Positions 35,941-44,729 of a DNA stretch of 64,000 bases are shown piece after piece. Source of the stretch: Microtetraspora niveoalba. Lineage in GTDB: Bacteria; Actinomycetota; Actinomycetes; Streptosporangiales; Streptosporangiaceae. Position 1 is the first letter of the stretch. Each line of letters starts with the position of its first letter. Below the pieces are notes generated by a model, which worked only from the letters and a program-made list of their open reading frames with translations, searched no databases and was not told the origin of the DNA. The stretch covers positions 195,566-259,565 of the forward strand of contig NZ_BBYM01000006.1 of assembly GCF_001570405.1 (NCBI RefSeq). Reading direction: 5' to 3'. The translations under genes and the position numbers were made by a program.

Positions 35941-36870
35941 TCAGTCCGCCGGCGGCCCGGCGAGGGACGCGACGAGGGCGCGCCGGTCGGGGTCCAGGCC
36001 GGCGAGGGCCCCGTCCGGGACGCGCCGCAGGATCTCGGCCGCCCGTTCCTCGAACCGCGCCCGCAGCTCGGGCGGGAACCGGTCGAGCAGCTCCACGTGG
36101 TGCGCGAGCAGCCCGGTGAGGTTGCGCGCCGCCTTGAGCAGGAACTCGGGCTCGACCTCGTCCAGGATCGTCTCGTACGCGGTGAAGAAGTCGAGCTGCC
36201 GCTCGTCCCCGATCGCGGTCAGCGACCCGGGCACCCCGCGCCGGTAGAAGACGCCCGCCAGGGACACCACGGCGAACGAGCGGGCCCTCCGGTGCAGCCG
36301 CCAGATCCACGGCCGGTCCTCCGCCGTCCGCAGGCCCTCCGGGAAGGCGAGCAGCGATCCGAGATCGCGCCGGTAGATCCCGGCCCACGCGTACGCGTAG
36401 TCGACCATCGTCCGGGCGTCGAAGGGGAGCACGGCGTCGCGCGGATCGAGCACGACGCCCCGCCTTCCCTCCGGGGCGCGGTGCGGCTCCCGCCTGCGGC
36501 CCTCGACCTGGACGTGGTCCACCCGCACGAAGTCGCAGCCGAGCGCCTCGATCGCGGCGGTCAGCTCGGACAGGTAGCCGGGCGCCACCCAGTCGTCCCC
36601 GTCCAGGAACGTCACGTAGCGGCCGGTGGCGACGGCCAGCCCGGCGTTCCTGGCCGCGCCCGCCCCGGCCGGCGCGGCGTGGCGCAGCAGCCGCAACCCC
36701 GGCAGGTCGGCGCGGAAGTCCTCGGCCACCGCCGCCGTCGCGTCCGCCGAGCCGTCGTCGACCACGATCACCTCCATGTCCGGGACCGGGCCGCGGGTCA
36801 GCGACGTCAGCGCGTCCGCCAGGTACGGCTCGCCGTCGCGGACCGCGACGATCACCGAGAGCTCGGGCAC
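35941..36870 (-). CDS. Family 2 glycosyltransferase
   Basis: A 309-residue GT-A enzyme: LSVIVAVRDGEPYLADAL at the N-terminus, VVDDGSAD (nucleotide-sugar binding), AGAGAARNAG and TFLDGDDW (DxD metal site). It has no membrane helix. It starts at GTG with GGGAGG seven bases upstream. It lies between the polysialyltransferase-like gene and the CMP-nonulosonate synthesis gene, so it probably adds a neutral sugar to the same glycan; donor and acceptor are unknown. Confidence 0.9.
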   Translation of the reverse strand: MPELSVIVAVRDGEPYLADALTSLTRGPVPDMEVIVVDDGSADATAAVAEDFRADLPGLRLLRHAAPAGAGAARNAGLAVATGRYVTFLDGDDWVAPGYLSELTAAIEALGCDFVRVDHVQVEGRRREPHRAPEGRRGVVLDPRDAVLPFDARTMVDYAYAWAGIYRRDLGSLLAFPEGLRTAEDRPWIWRLHRRARSFAVVSLAGVFYRRGVPGSLTAIGDERQLDFFTAYETILDEVEPEFLLKAARNLTGLLAHHVELLDRFPPELRARFEERAAEILRRVPDGALAGLDPDRRALVASLAGPPAD

Positions 36871-36910
36871 GGGACCGCCTCCCTCGCCGGCCCGCCGGCC
36901 GTCGGTTCCG

Positions 36911-38977
36911 TCACTGTGCGGCGACGCGGCGCAGGCGGGCGCGGGGCGCCTCCTCGCCCGGGAAGACGCGCTTGACGCCGTCTCCCAGCGCGGACTCGAT
37001 GATGCGGATGTCCCGGACCAGGTGCTCCAGCCCGCTCGGCTCCAGCGAGGCGGCGTGGTCGGAGCCCCACATCGTCCTGTCGAGGGTGATGTGCCGCTCG
37101 ACGGCCACCGCGCCGAGGGTGACCGCCGCCAGGGAGATCTGCAGGCCGCGCTCGTGGCCCGAGTAGCCGACCGGCACGCCGTACCGCTCGCGGAGCGTGA
37201 CGATCGTGCGCAGGTTGGCCTCCTCCGGAGGCAGCGGGTACGTGGAGGTCGCGTGCATCAGCACCAGACCCGAGGTCCCGAGGATCTCCACCGCCCGGTC
37301 GATTTCCTCGATCGTGGACATGCCGGTCGAGAGGATGATCGGCTTGCCGGTGGCCGCGAGGGCGCGCAGCAGCTCGTGGTCGGTCACGCTGGCGGAGGCC
37401 ACCTTGTGCGCGACGACGTCCATCCCCTCCAGGAACTCCACGGAGGGGACGTCCCAGGGCGAGGCGAACCAGTCGACGCCGCGCGCCGCGCAGTGCCGGG
37501 CGATCGCCGCGTACTCGTCCCGGCCGAACTCGGTCCGGATCTTGTAGTCGAGGTAGGTCATCTCCCCCCACGGCGTGCTGCGCATCTGGCCGCGCTGCTC
37601 GGGCGGCACGCAGATCTCGGGAGTCCGCTTCTGGAACTTGACCGCCTGGCAGCCCGCGTCCGCCGCGACGTCGATCAGCCGGCGCGCGATGTCGAGGTCG
37701 CCGTTGTGGTTGATGCCGATCTCGCCGATCACGTACACCGGCAGGCCGGGGCCGACCAGCTCCCCGCCGATCCGCACCGGCTCGCCCTTGACCCGCAGCT
37801 CCGGCCGGGCCACCCGGCGCGGCGTCCGCTCGGCGGCGTCCGAGCCCGCGGGCCGCGCCGCGAGCACCCGGTCGCACAACTCCCGTACGGCTCCCGCCCC
37901 GCCGGCGTGGCCGAGCACGACCCGGGCGGCCGCCCGGACCCGCGGATGGGCGTCGGGGACCGCGACCGGCCAGCCGACCAGCGCCATGCAGCCGAGGTCG
38001 TTGACGTCGTTGCCGACGTACGCGACGCGGGCCGGGTCCAGCGCCTCGATCGCCAGCCAGTCCCGCAGCGCGGTCTCCTTGGCGTTCAGCCCCTGCAGCA
38101 CGGGGACGCCGAGCTTGCGGGCGCGGGCCGTCACCACGGGGTTGCGCTCCGTCGAGAGCACGAGCAGCCGGACGCCGGAGCGCTTGAGCAGTGCCACCCC
38201 CATCCCGTCGGACCTGCTGACCGCGACCATCTCGCGCCCGTCGGAGTCGACGTACGCCCGGTCGTCGGTGTGCACCCCGTCGAAGTCGGTGACCACGGCG
38301 TCCACGTCGATCGGCAGCGGCTCGTCCACGAACGGCGCGAGCGCCCGGACGATCTCCAGGTCCTCCGGGGTGTCGACCTCCACGGCGTGCCGGGCCGGGA
38401 CGGGCTGGACGACGACCCGGCCGAAGAAGCGGTGGCCGTGCTCGCGCAGGCCCGCCGCCCGCATGACGTAGAAGGCGCCGGTCTCGCGGAAGTGCGGCTC
38501 GCGGTCCTGCCGCCGCGGCCGGGCGGCGGGGTCGTGGTTGACGCCCGCCCCCGCGCCCGTCCACACGAACTCGTAGGTCTCCATCCCGGAGAAGACGACG
38601 TCGGCGTGGCCGTCGAGGACGCGGCCGACCGCGGCGTCCAGGTCGTCCGCGTCGATGAACGCGCTGGTGCACTGCACGAGGAGAACCACCTCGGGGTCCT
38701 CGGGGAGCGTGTCGAGCGCGTGCAGCACGGCCGACTCGCTGGACGCGGCGGCCCCGCTCAGCTCCGCGGGCCGTTCGACGACCCGGGCGCCCGCCTCGCG
38801 CGCGACCGCGGCGATGCCCTCGTGGTCGGTGCTGACCACGACCTCGTCGACACGCCCGGCCCGCAGGCACGCGTGGACGGCCCGGGCCACCAGCGGCACC
38901 CCGCCGACCTTCTCCAGGTTCTTCAGCGGCACGCCCACCGAACCGCCACGGGCGGGGACAACGGCCAGGACTCGCAC
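36911..38977 (-). CDS. NeuA-HAD phosphatase-NeuB three-domain fusion
   Basis: About 688 residues. Domain 1 (1-230) is an acylneuraminate cytidylyltransferase (VVPARGGSVGVPLKN, VVSTDHEG, HAVEVDTPEDLE). Domain 2 (about 228-380) is a KdsC-like HAD phosphatase with all motifs: DFDGVHTDD, LSTE, the Lys in NAKET and GNDVND. Domain 3 (about 393-688) is a sialic-acid synthase barrel (VIGEIGINHNGDLDIARRLIDVA, FQKR, STGMST, GYSGHE, ERHITLDRTMWGSDH) that stops before the usual C-terminal SAF/antifreeze-like domain. Together they could join PEP to a hexose 6-phosphate, remove the 9-phosphate and form the CMP-sugar. Kdn or another nonulosonate is the likely product; no NeuC-like gene is seen. GTG 38977 is preferred to 38983 because of ribosome-binding-site spacing. 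Confidence 0.88.
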   Translation of the reverse strand: MRVLAVVPARGGSVGVPLKNLEKVGGVPLVARAVHACLRAGRVDEVVVSTDHEGIAAVAREAGARVVERPAELSGAAASSESAVLHALDTLPEDPEVVLLVQCTSAFIDADDLDAAVGRVLDGHADVVFSGMETYEFVWTGAGAGVNHDPAARPRRQDREPHFRETGAFYVMRAAGLREHGHRFFGRVVVQPVPARHAVEVDTPEDLEIVRALAPFVDEPLPIDVDAVVTDFDGVHTDDRAYVDSDGREMVAVSRSDGMGVALLKRSGVRLLVLSTERNPVVTARARKLGVPVLQGLNAKETALRDWLAIEALDPARVAYVGNDVNDLGCMALVGWPVAVPDAHPRVRAAARVVLGHAGGAGAVRELCDRVLAARPAGSDAAERTPRRVARPELRVKGEPVRIGGELVGPGLPVYVIGEIGINHNGDLDIARRLIDVAADAGCQAVKFQKRTPEICVPPEQRGQMRSTPWGEMTYLDYKIRTEFGRDEYAAIARHCAARGVDWFASPWDVPSVEFLEGMDVVAHKVASASVTDHELLRALAATGKPIILSTGMSTIEEIDRAVEILGTSGLVLMHATSTYPLPPEEANLRTIVTLRERYGVPVGYSGHERGLQISLAAVTLGAVAVERHITLDRTMWGSDHAASLEPSGLEHLVRDIRIIESALGDGVKRVFPGEEAPRARLRRVAAQ

Positions 38978-39104
38978 GGGCACTCCTTCGACGACCTACC
39001 TGCGACGACGCCCCGGTGTCCGGGGGTGCCCCAGAACCTAGCCAGGGGGATGTCACGCAGGGGGAGCCGGAGCTGAACGCGCAGGGGCGCCCGCCTTAAC
39101 TTTC

Positions 39105-39125
39105 CGTACGCGGGCCCGCCGTACG
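39105..39125 (-). terminator. Hairpin after the histidine kinase gene
   Basis: CGTACGCGGG pairs with CCCGCCGTACG (one bulge) just beyond the kinase stop (39147), before the glycan operon start. It is a plausible terminator with no T-run. Confidence 0.4.
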
Positions 39126-39146
39126 CCGCCTGACCGGGGCCGGCGG

Positions 39147-40556
39147 TCAGGAGTGCGGGCCGGTGTCCTGTCCGGCGCCGTGCTCCGGACCGTGCTCCGG
39201 GCCGTGTTCCGTGCAGGACGTGATCGGCAGCCTGGTGACGAACAGCGCGCCGTTGTCGGTGTCCTCCACCCGGATGCTCCCGTGGTGGGCCTGGATGACC
39301 TCGCGGGCGATGGCCAGGCCGAGACCGGTGCCGCCCTGGTCCCTGCCGCGCGCCGCGTCGAGCCGGGTGAACCGCTCGAAGATGCGCTCGCGGTCCGCGG
39401 CCGGGATCGGGTCCCCGTCGTTGCCCACGGCGAGCACGGCCTCGTCGCCCTCGCGGCGGACCTCGACCACGATGAGGCTCTTGGCGTGCCGTTCCGCGTT
39501 GTTCAGCAGGTTGACCAGCACCCGGGACAGGTGGGTGCTCACGCCGCTGACCGTCACCTCGGGCGCGGCCCGCAGGTCGATCTCGACCGGTCCCGACCGG
39601 CGGCGCCCGACCTCGTGGGTGACCAGCGCGCCGAGGTCGACCTTCTCCCGCATGGAGCGGTCAGTCGTGCCCACGCGGGCGAGGAACAGCAGATCGCTCA
39701 TGATCGCCTCAAGGCGCTTGGTGTCGCGCAGCGCCGCCTTCATCGCCTCGGGATGGTCCTCGGGATGCGGCATCGCGCTCTCGAGCTGGGCGCAGATCCC
39801 GGTGATCGGGGTGCGCAGCTCGTGCGAGGCGTCGGCGGCGAACTGCCGCTGCTGGGTGACCGACCGCTCCAGCCGCGCCAGCGCGTCGTTGACGGTGCGG
39901 GCCAGCCGGGCGATCTCGTCCTTGCCGGGCGGTTCGAGCACCCGGGCGCTCAGATCGCTGCCGCTGATCGCCGCGAGCTGCGTCCGGATCTCCTCCACCG
40001 GACGCAGCGCGCGCCCGGCGATCTTCCATGCCACCCAGGCGATGACGGCCGTCAGCAGCGCCACCACGCCGGCGACGATCAGTTCCAGCAGGTGGGTGGA
40101 CGTGATCAGGGGTTCAGGGCGGGCCACGAGGGCGACGGGCGAGCCCGGGTCCTTGCCGGTGCGCAGCGCGGCCACGTAGGCGCAGGCCCCGTGCGGCAGG
40201 GTGCAGACGAAGGACTCGACGAACCTGTTGTCCGGATTCGGCCAGCTCCGAGTCAGCGGCGCCAGGCCGCGCGCGGCCTCGCTGGAGGCGACGACCCGCC
40301 GGTCCGGGGTGACGACCTGGACCAGGGTCGACTTCTTGTTCGTGCGGATGGGGTTGTGCAGCGTGCCCTGGCGTACGTCGGCCGCGACCCTGGAGGCGGT
40401 CAGCCGCGCCTCCTCCCACCGCTGCCCGCTGATGGCACGCCGGATCGCGACGTCCGCGCCGATCCCGAGCGGGATGAGTACGAGCAGGGCGACGACGGTC
40501 GTGATCAGTGTCAGGCGGGCGTGTATCGACAGCCCCCGCAACCAGGGGAGGGACAT
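39147..40556 (-). CDS. Orphan sensor histidine kinase
   Basis: A 469-residue membrane sensor: helix 1 at about 13-34, an extracytoplasmic domain of about 115 residues with two Cys (FVCTLPHGAC), helix 2 at about 157-180, a HAMP segment (RPVEEIRTQLAAISGSDLSARV), an H-box ADASHELRTPI with His about 245, and ATPase boxes (LLNNAERH, VGNDGDPIP, GTGLGLAIA). No response regulator gene lies next to it, which is unusual for this family. The C-terminus ends in an EHGP repeat tail. The stimulus is unknown. Confidence 0.92.
   Translation of the reverse strand: MSLPWLRGLSIHARLTLITTVVALLVLIPLGIGADVAIRRAISGQRWEEARLTASRVAADVRQGTLHNPIRTNKKSTLVQVVTPDRRVVASSEAARGLAPLTRSWPNPDNRFVESFVCTLPHGACAYVAALRTGKDPGSPVALVARPEPLITSTHLLELIVAGVVALLTAVIAWVAWKIAGRALRPVEEIRTQLAAISGSDLSARVLEPPGKDEIARLARTVNDALARLERSVTQQRQFAADASHELRTPITGICAQLESAMPHPEDHPEAMKAALRDTKRLEAIMSDLLFLARVGTTDRSMREKVDLGALVTHEVGRRRSGPVEIDLRAAPEVTVSGVSTHLSRVLVNLLNNAERHAKSLIVVEVRREGDEAVLAVGNDGDPIPAADRERIFERFTRLDAARGRDQGGTGLGLAIAREVIQAHHGSIRVEDTDNGALFVTRLPITSCTEHGPEHGPEHGAGQDTGPHS
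39178..39213 (-). repeat. 12-bp in-frame repeat at the kinase C-terminus
   Basis: About three 12-base units (ccgtgctccgga-like) encode the EHGPEHGPEHG tail beyond the ATPase domain. Confidence 0.85.
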
Positions 40557-40612
40557 TTCTTGAGGGTACTGACCGTGATCCCAGGCGGATTAGTGACACA
40601 GGAAAGATCTGA

Positions 40613-41641
40613 CTAAACCTGGTCAAAGTGCCGCATCGGGGGAGCATGCGCCGTGGAGGCCCGTACGACGAGCTCCGGCTCGAACAGGTGCTCCGCCGCC
40701 TTGCCGCCCCGGCCCCTGATCTCGTCGATGAGGGTGCGCACGGTGGCCACGCCGATCGCCAGGACGGGCTGGCGGACCGTCGTGAGCGGCGGATCGGTGA
40801 ACGACATCAGCAACGAGTCGTCCGCCCCGACCACGGAGACGTCCTCGGGCACGCGCAGCCCGCGCCGCCGCGCCGCCCGGATCGCGCCGAGCGCCATCAG
40901 GTCGCTGCCGCAGACGAGCGCGGTCGCGCCCTGTTCGAGCAGCCAGTTCGCGGCCGCCTGGCCGCCGGTGACGTCGAACGTGGTGAGCTCGACGAGGTCG
41001 TCCGCGCCGGGACCGAGCAGCTCCCGCATGGCCTGGCGGAACCCGGCGAGCCGCCGCCGGACGGGGGAGTAGCGGGCGGGCCCGCTCAGGAAGCCGATCC
41101 TGCGGTGGCCGAGGTCGATCAGGTGCCGGGCCGCGATCCGCCCCGCGACGCCGTCGTCGCACGACAGGGTCGGTACGGCGAGGCCGGGCAGCTCGCCGTT
41201 GACGAACACGATCGGCATGCGCTGCCGCCTGAGGTCCTCGTAGCGGGAGCGGTCGATCGTGGTGTCGGCGTGCAGCCCGGAGACGAAGACGATGCCGGAG
41301 ACGCCCCGGTCCAGCAGCATGCCGACGTACTCGTCCTCGCCGGCGCCCTCGGGCGTCATGGTGCCGAGCACGGCGGTGTAGCCGTGCCGCGCCAGATTGC
41401 TCTCGATGACCTGCGCGAACAGCGGGAAGACGGGATTCTGCAGCTCGGCGACGATCAGCCCGACGAGCCCCGAGCTGCGCGGCCGCAACGCGCTCGGGCG
41501 CTCGTAGCCCAGCACGTCCAGCGCGGTGATCACCGCCCTTCGCGCGCTCGCGCTCACTCCCGGGCGCTCGTTCAGCACGCGGGAGACGGTCGCCTTGCTG
41601 ACGCCCGCCTGCCGGGCGATGTCGTCGAGTCGTACTGCCAT
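40613..41641 (-). CDS. LacI-family regulator of the first maltodextrin cluster
   Basis: A 342-residue regulator starting at MAVRLDDIARQAGVSKATVSRVLNERPGVS, with a hinge helix and sugar-sensing core. It is divergent from the mal-type operon at 41.8-47.4 kb, and its N-terminal two-thirds closely resembles the LacI protein at 56.8-57.8 kb (both contain MLLDRGV-x-GIVFVSGLHADTT). The family matches actinomycete MalR/AglR-type repressors. Two inverted repeats in the 164-base divergent promoter region are likely operators. The start was set by alignment; the frame is open 36 codons further. Confidence 0.9.
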   Translation of the reverse strand: MAVRLDDIARQAGVSKATVSRVLNERPGVSASARRAVITALDVLGYERPSALRPRSSGLVGLIVAELQNPVFPLFAQVIESNLARHGYTAVLGTMTPEGAGEDEYVGMLLDRGVSGIVFVSGLHADTTIDRSRYEDLRRQRMPIVFVNGELPGLAVPTLSCDDGVAGRIAARHLIDLGHRRIGFLSGPARYSPVRRRLAGFRQAMRELLGPGADDLVELTTFDVTGGQAAANWLLEQGATALVCGSDLMALGAIRAARRRGLRVPEDVSVVGADDSLLMSFTDPPLTTVRQPVLAIGVATVRTLIDEIRGRGGKAAEHLFEPELVVRASTAHAPPMRHFDQV

Positions 41642-41678
41642 GGGGATCCGATCCGCTCGCTGGAACGTCGCAAGGAAT

Positions 41679-41717
41679 CCTGAAACATTGCAGCAATTTT
41701 GTGCAACGTCTTTCAGG
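41679..41717. promoter_or_regulatory. Nested inverted repeats with a 19-bp mal-type operator
   Basis: TTGCAGCAATTTTGTGCAA (41688-41706) matches 16 of 19 bases of the perfect palindrome at 51792-51810. It is enclosed by CCTGAAA (41679-41685) and TTTCAGG (41711-41717). It lies between the divergent LacI gene and the binding-protein gene. Confidence 0.78.
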
Positions 41718-41726
41718 AACTGAAAG
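41710..41726. promoter_or_regulatory. Second inverted repeat in the mal-type promoter
   Basis: CTTTCAGGAACTGAAAG is a perfect 7-bp inverted repeat with a 3-base centre, partly overlapping the outer arm of the neighbouring operator. It could bind the LacI protein or be a second regulator site. Confidence 0.6.
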
Positions 41727-41805
41727 GTCTTGTTAACTTCTCCGCACACCGCGCGGTTCCCCCCATCCAGGGCTCCGGCCCTCCCTCCTTCCCTGGAGCA
41801 ATGCT

Positions 41806-43149
41806 GTGCGCAGAATCTTCGAGGCGCTCGCTCCCCGTCCGGCCCCGCGCCTGGTCTCCGGTCTGGCCCTCGGCCTGGCCGCCTGCCTGGCGCTGACCGC
41901 CTGCGGCGGCGGCGCCGGCGGCGGCACCGCGACCGGCGAGGCCTCCTCGGCGGCGCCCGCCGAGAACGCCGAGAACGCCGAGGCCGCCGAGAACGCCACG
42001 CTGACCATCTGGGCCGACCAGAAGCGGTCCGAGACCCTCAAGCCGTTCGCCGACGCCTTCGCGAAGGAGAACGGCGTCAAGGCCGACATCGTCGTGGTCG
42101 CCCAGAACCAGCAGCAGACCTTCGTCACCGCCTCCCAGGCGGGCAAGGGCCCCGACGTCCTCGTCGGCGCCCACGACTGGATCGGCAACCTGGTCCAGAA
42201 CGGGTTGATCGACCCCATCCAGATGCCCCGGGACCAGCTCGACGGGTACGTGGACGTCGCCCGCTCGGCCGTCACCTACGACGGGCAGGTCTACGGCGTG
42301 CCGTACGCGGTGGAGAACCTGGCGCTGTACCGCAACACCGACCTGGCGCCCGAGGCGCCGAAGACCTTCGACGAGCTGGTCGCCACCGGCGCGAAGCTCA
42401 AGGCGGCCGGCGAGGTCAAGGAGATCGTGGGCTACCCGATCAGCCAGCAGGACGGCCAGTCCGGCGACACCTACCACATGTACCCCCTCTACACCTCCGG
42501 CGGCGGCCACCTGTTCGGGACCACGCCGAACGGCGACCCGGACCCGGCCGACCTCGGCGTCGGCACGCCCGAGTCGATCGCCGCCTTCGAGAGGGTGGCC
42601 GAGTTCGGGGAGAAGGGCGCGGGCGCGCTCAAGCGCTCCCTCACCTCCGACAACTCCGCCGCGCTCTTCGCCGAGGGCAAGACCGCGTTCATGGTCTCCG
42701 GGCCCTGGCGGCTGGCCGACGTGCGCACCGCGGGCGTGAAGTACGACGTCACCCCCGTGCCCGGGTTCAAGGGCGGCGGCCCCGCCCGCAGCTTCGTCGG
42801 CGTCCAGGCGTTCTTCGTGGCGAGCAAGGGCAGGAACAAGGCCCTCGCGCAGGAGTTCGTCACCAACACCCTGGCCTCGCCCGAGGTGTCCCAGGCGCTG
42901 TTCGACGCCGAGCCGCGCATGCCCGCGCTCAAGAGCGCCCTGGCGTACGCGTCGGCCAAGGACCCCGACGTCGCCAAGTTCGAGGCCGCCGCGGAGAACG
43001 GCGTGCCACTGCCCGCGATCCCGCAGATGGTCGCCGTCTGGGGGCCGTTCAACACGCTGATCCACGCCGTGGTCAAGGGCGAGAAGGTCGCCCCCGCCGT
43101 GAAGGCCGCGGGCAGGGCCATCGCCGAGCAGCTCGGGCGAACCGGATGA
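41806..43149 (+). CDS. Maltodextrin-type binding lipoprotein
   Basis: A 447-residue MalE-like solute-binding protein. It starts at GTG with GGAG eight bases upstream, and carries a lipoprotein signal ending in LTAC (lipid Cys near residue 33) and a Gly/Ala/Glu linker. Core motifs include TLTIWADQKRSETLKPFADAF and AFMVSGPWRLADV. It is the first gene of a coupled MalE-MalF-MalG-GH13 operon, so maltose or maltodextrin uptake is likely. The stop overlaps the next start (ATGA). Confidence 0.9.
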   Translation: MRRIFEALAPRPAPRLVSGLALGLAACLALTACGGGAGGGTATGEASSAAPAENAENAEAAENATLTIWADQKRSETLKPFADAFAKENGVKADIVVVAQNQQQTFVTASQAGKGPDVLVGAHDWIGNLVQNGLIDPIQMPRDQLDGYVDVARSAVTYDGQVYGVPYAVENLALYRNTDLAPEAPKTFDELVATGAKLKAAGEVKEIVGYPISQQDGQSGDTYHMYPLYTSGGGHLFGTTPNGDPDPADLGVGTPESIAAFERVAEFGEKGAGALKRSLTSDNSAALFAEGKTAFMVSGPWRLADVRTAGVKYDVTPVPGFKGGGPARSFVGVQAFFVASKGRNKALAQEFVTNTLASPEVSQALFDAEPRMPALKSALAYASAKDPDVAKFEAAAENGVPLPAIPQMVAVWGPFNTLIHAVVKGEKVAPAVKAAGRAIAEQLGRTG

Positions 43150-44729
43150 CGATCACACGGAACCCCGCCCGGCACGACCGGGCGGGGACCGGCGCGGCGC
43201 ACCCGCGCGCGCGGAGCTGGCCCGGCTCGGCCTCGGGCGTCGCCGTCCGCGTCCTCGCCCTGGGCCTGATCCTCGGCGTCGCCCTGTGGGCCGCCGCCCC
43301 GCTGGTCTCCTCCGGGGACTGGACCGGCATGGCGATCACCGCGGTGGCGACCGGCGTCGCCCTCTGGGCCTACCTGATCCCGCGCCGGCTGCCCGCCAAG
43401 TACCTGCTGCCCACCACGTTCCTCCTGGTGGCCTTCCAGGTGTTCCCCGTCCTCTACACGATGTCGCTCGCCCTCACCAACACCGGCGACGGGCACCTCG
43501 GCACCAAGAGCGAGGCGATCACCGCGATCGAGACGTCGTCCGTACGGCGTGCGGCGGACTCGGCCGAGTTCCGCCTCACCGTGGCGGAGAAGGACGGAGC
43601 GCTCGTCTTCCTGCTGGCCGACCCGGCCACGCGCGCCGCGTACGCCGGGACCGAGGACGGGCTGCGCGAGATCGGCGGCGCGTCCCTCGGCCCCGGCGGG
43701 CGGATCACCGCCGCCGAGGGGTACACGGTCCTGACGGCGGCCCAGGCGTCCGCGCGGAGCGCGGAGATCACCGCGCTGGCGGTGCCCGTCGAGGGCGGGG
43801 CGATCCGGAGCCAGGGGCTGAGCCGCGCCTACCGGGGCACGGCCGCGCTCGCCTACGACGCCGGCTGCGACTGCGTGAAGGGCGACGGCGGGATCTGGAG
43901 GTCCGACGAGGAGCAGGGCAGGTTCGTCGCCGAGGACGGCAGGGCGCTCCCGCAGGGATGGAAGGTCGGCGTCGGCCTGTCCAACCTCGGCGCGGCCCTG
44001 ACCAACCCGAAGATCAACGCGCACTTCGCCGGCGTCTTCGCGTGGAACCTGTTCTACGCCATCGCGGTCGTCGCGCTCACCGCCGCGCTGGGCCTGGCCG
44101 CCGCCCTGGTGCTGCACCATCCGCGGATGCGCGGCGTCCGCGCGTACCGGACCCTGATCGTGCTGCCGTACGCGATGCCCGCGTTCGCGATGCTGCTCGT
44201 GTGGCGTGACATGTTCAACACGGACTTCGGCCTGATCAACCGGATGCTCGGCCTGCACACCGACTGGCTCGGCACGCCGTTCACCGCGCGGTTGTCGGTG
44301 CTGCTCGTCCAGCTCTGGCTGGGGTTCCCGTACATGTTCCTGGTCGCGACGGGCGCGCTGCAGACGATCCCCCGGGAGTACATGGAGGCGGCCGAAGTCG
44401 ACGGCGCCTCCCCCTGGCAGCGGTTCAGGAAGGTCACCCTGCCGCTGCTGCTCCTCGCGCTCGCGCCGCTGCTCGTGTCGTCGTTCGCGTTCAACTTCAA
44501 CAACTTCAACGGGATCTTCCTGGTGACCTCGGGCGGGCCGTTCCCGTCGGACAACCCCACGGTCGGCGCCACCGACCTGCTGATCACCTACACGTTCCGG
44601 CTCGCCTTCGGCCAGCAGGGCGCGCAGTACGGCCTGGCCGCGGCGATGTCGATCTACGTCTACCTGATCGTCGCGGTGATCTCGATCATCGGCTTCCGGC
44701 GTACCCGGGCGTTCAAGGAGGTGAGCTGA
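43146..44729 (+). CDS. MalF-type permease with a large extracytoplasmic loop
   Basis: A 527-residue permease, long for the sugar family and similar in size to enterobacterial MalF. Extra N-terminal helices (about 35-105) and a soluble insert of about 170 residues (about 120-290) precede the core helices. The EAA loop contains EYMEAAEVDGASPWQRF. The insert would contact the binding protein outside the membrane, as in MalF; this is inferred from length and position. It is coupled to both neighbours. Confidence 0.92.
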   Translation: MTITRNPARHDRAGTGAAHPRARSWPGSASGVAVRVLALGLILGVALWAAAPLVSSGDWTGMAITAVATGVALWAYLIPRRLPAKYLLPTTFLLVAFQVFPVLYTMSLALTNTGDGHLGTKSEAITAIETSSVRRAADSAEFRLTVAEKDGALVFLLADPATRAAYAGTEDGLREIGGASLGPGGRITAAEGYTVLTAAQASARSAEITALAVPVEGGAIRSQGLSRAYRGTAALAYDAGCDCVKGDGGIWRSDEEQGRFVAEDGRALPQGWKVGVGLSNLGAALTNPKINAHFAGVFAWNLFYAIAVVALTAALGLAAALVLHHPRMRGVRAYRTLIVLPYAMPAFAMLLVWRDMFNTDFGLINRMLGLHTDWLGTPFTARLSVLLVQLWLGFPYMFLVATGALQTIPREYMEAAEVDGASPWQRFRKVTLPLLLLALAPLLVSSFAFNFNNFNGIFLVTSGGPFPSDNPTVGATDLLITYTFRLAFGQQGAQYGLAAAMSIYVYLIVAVISIIGFRRTRAFKEVS

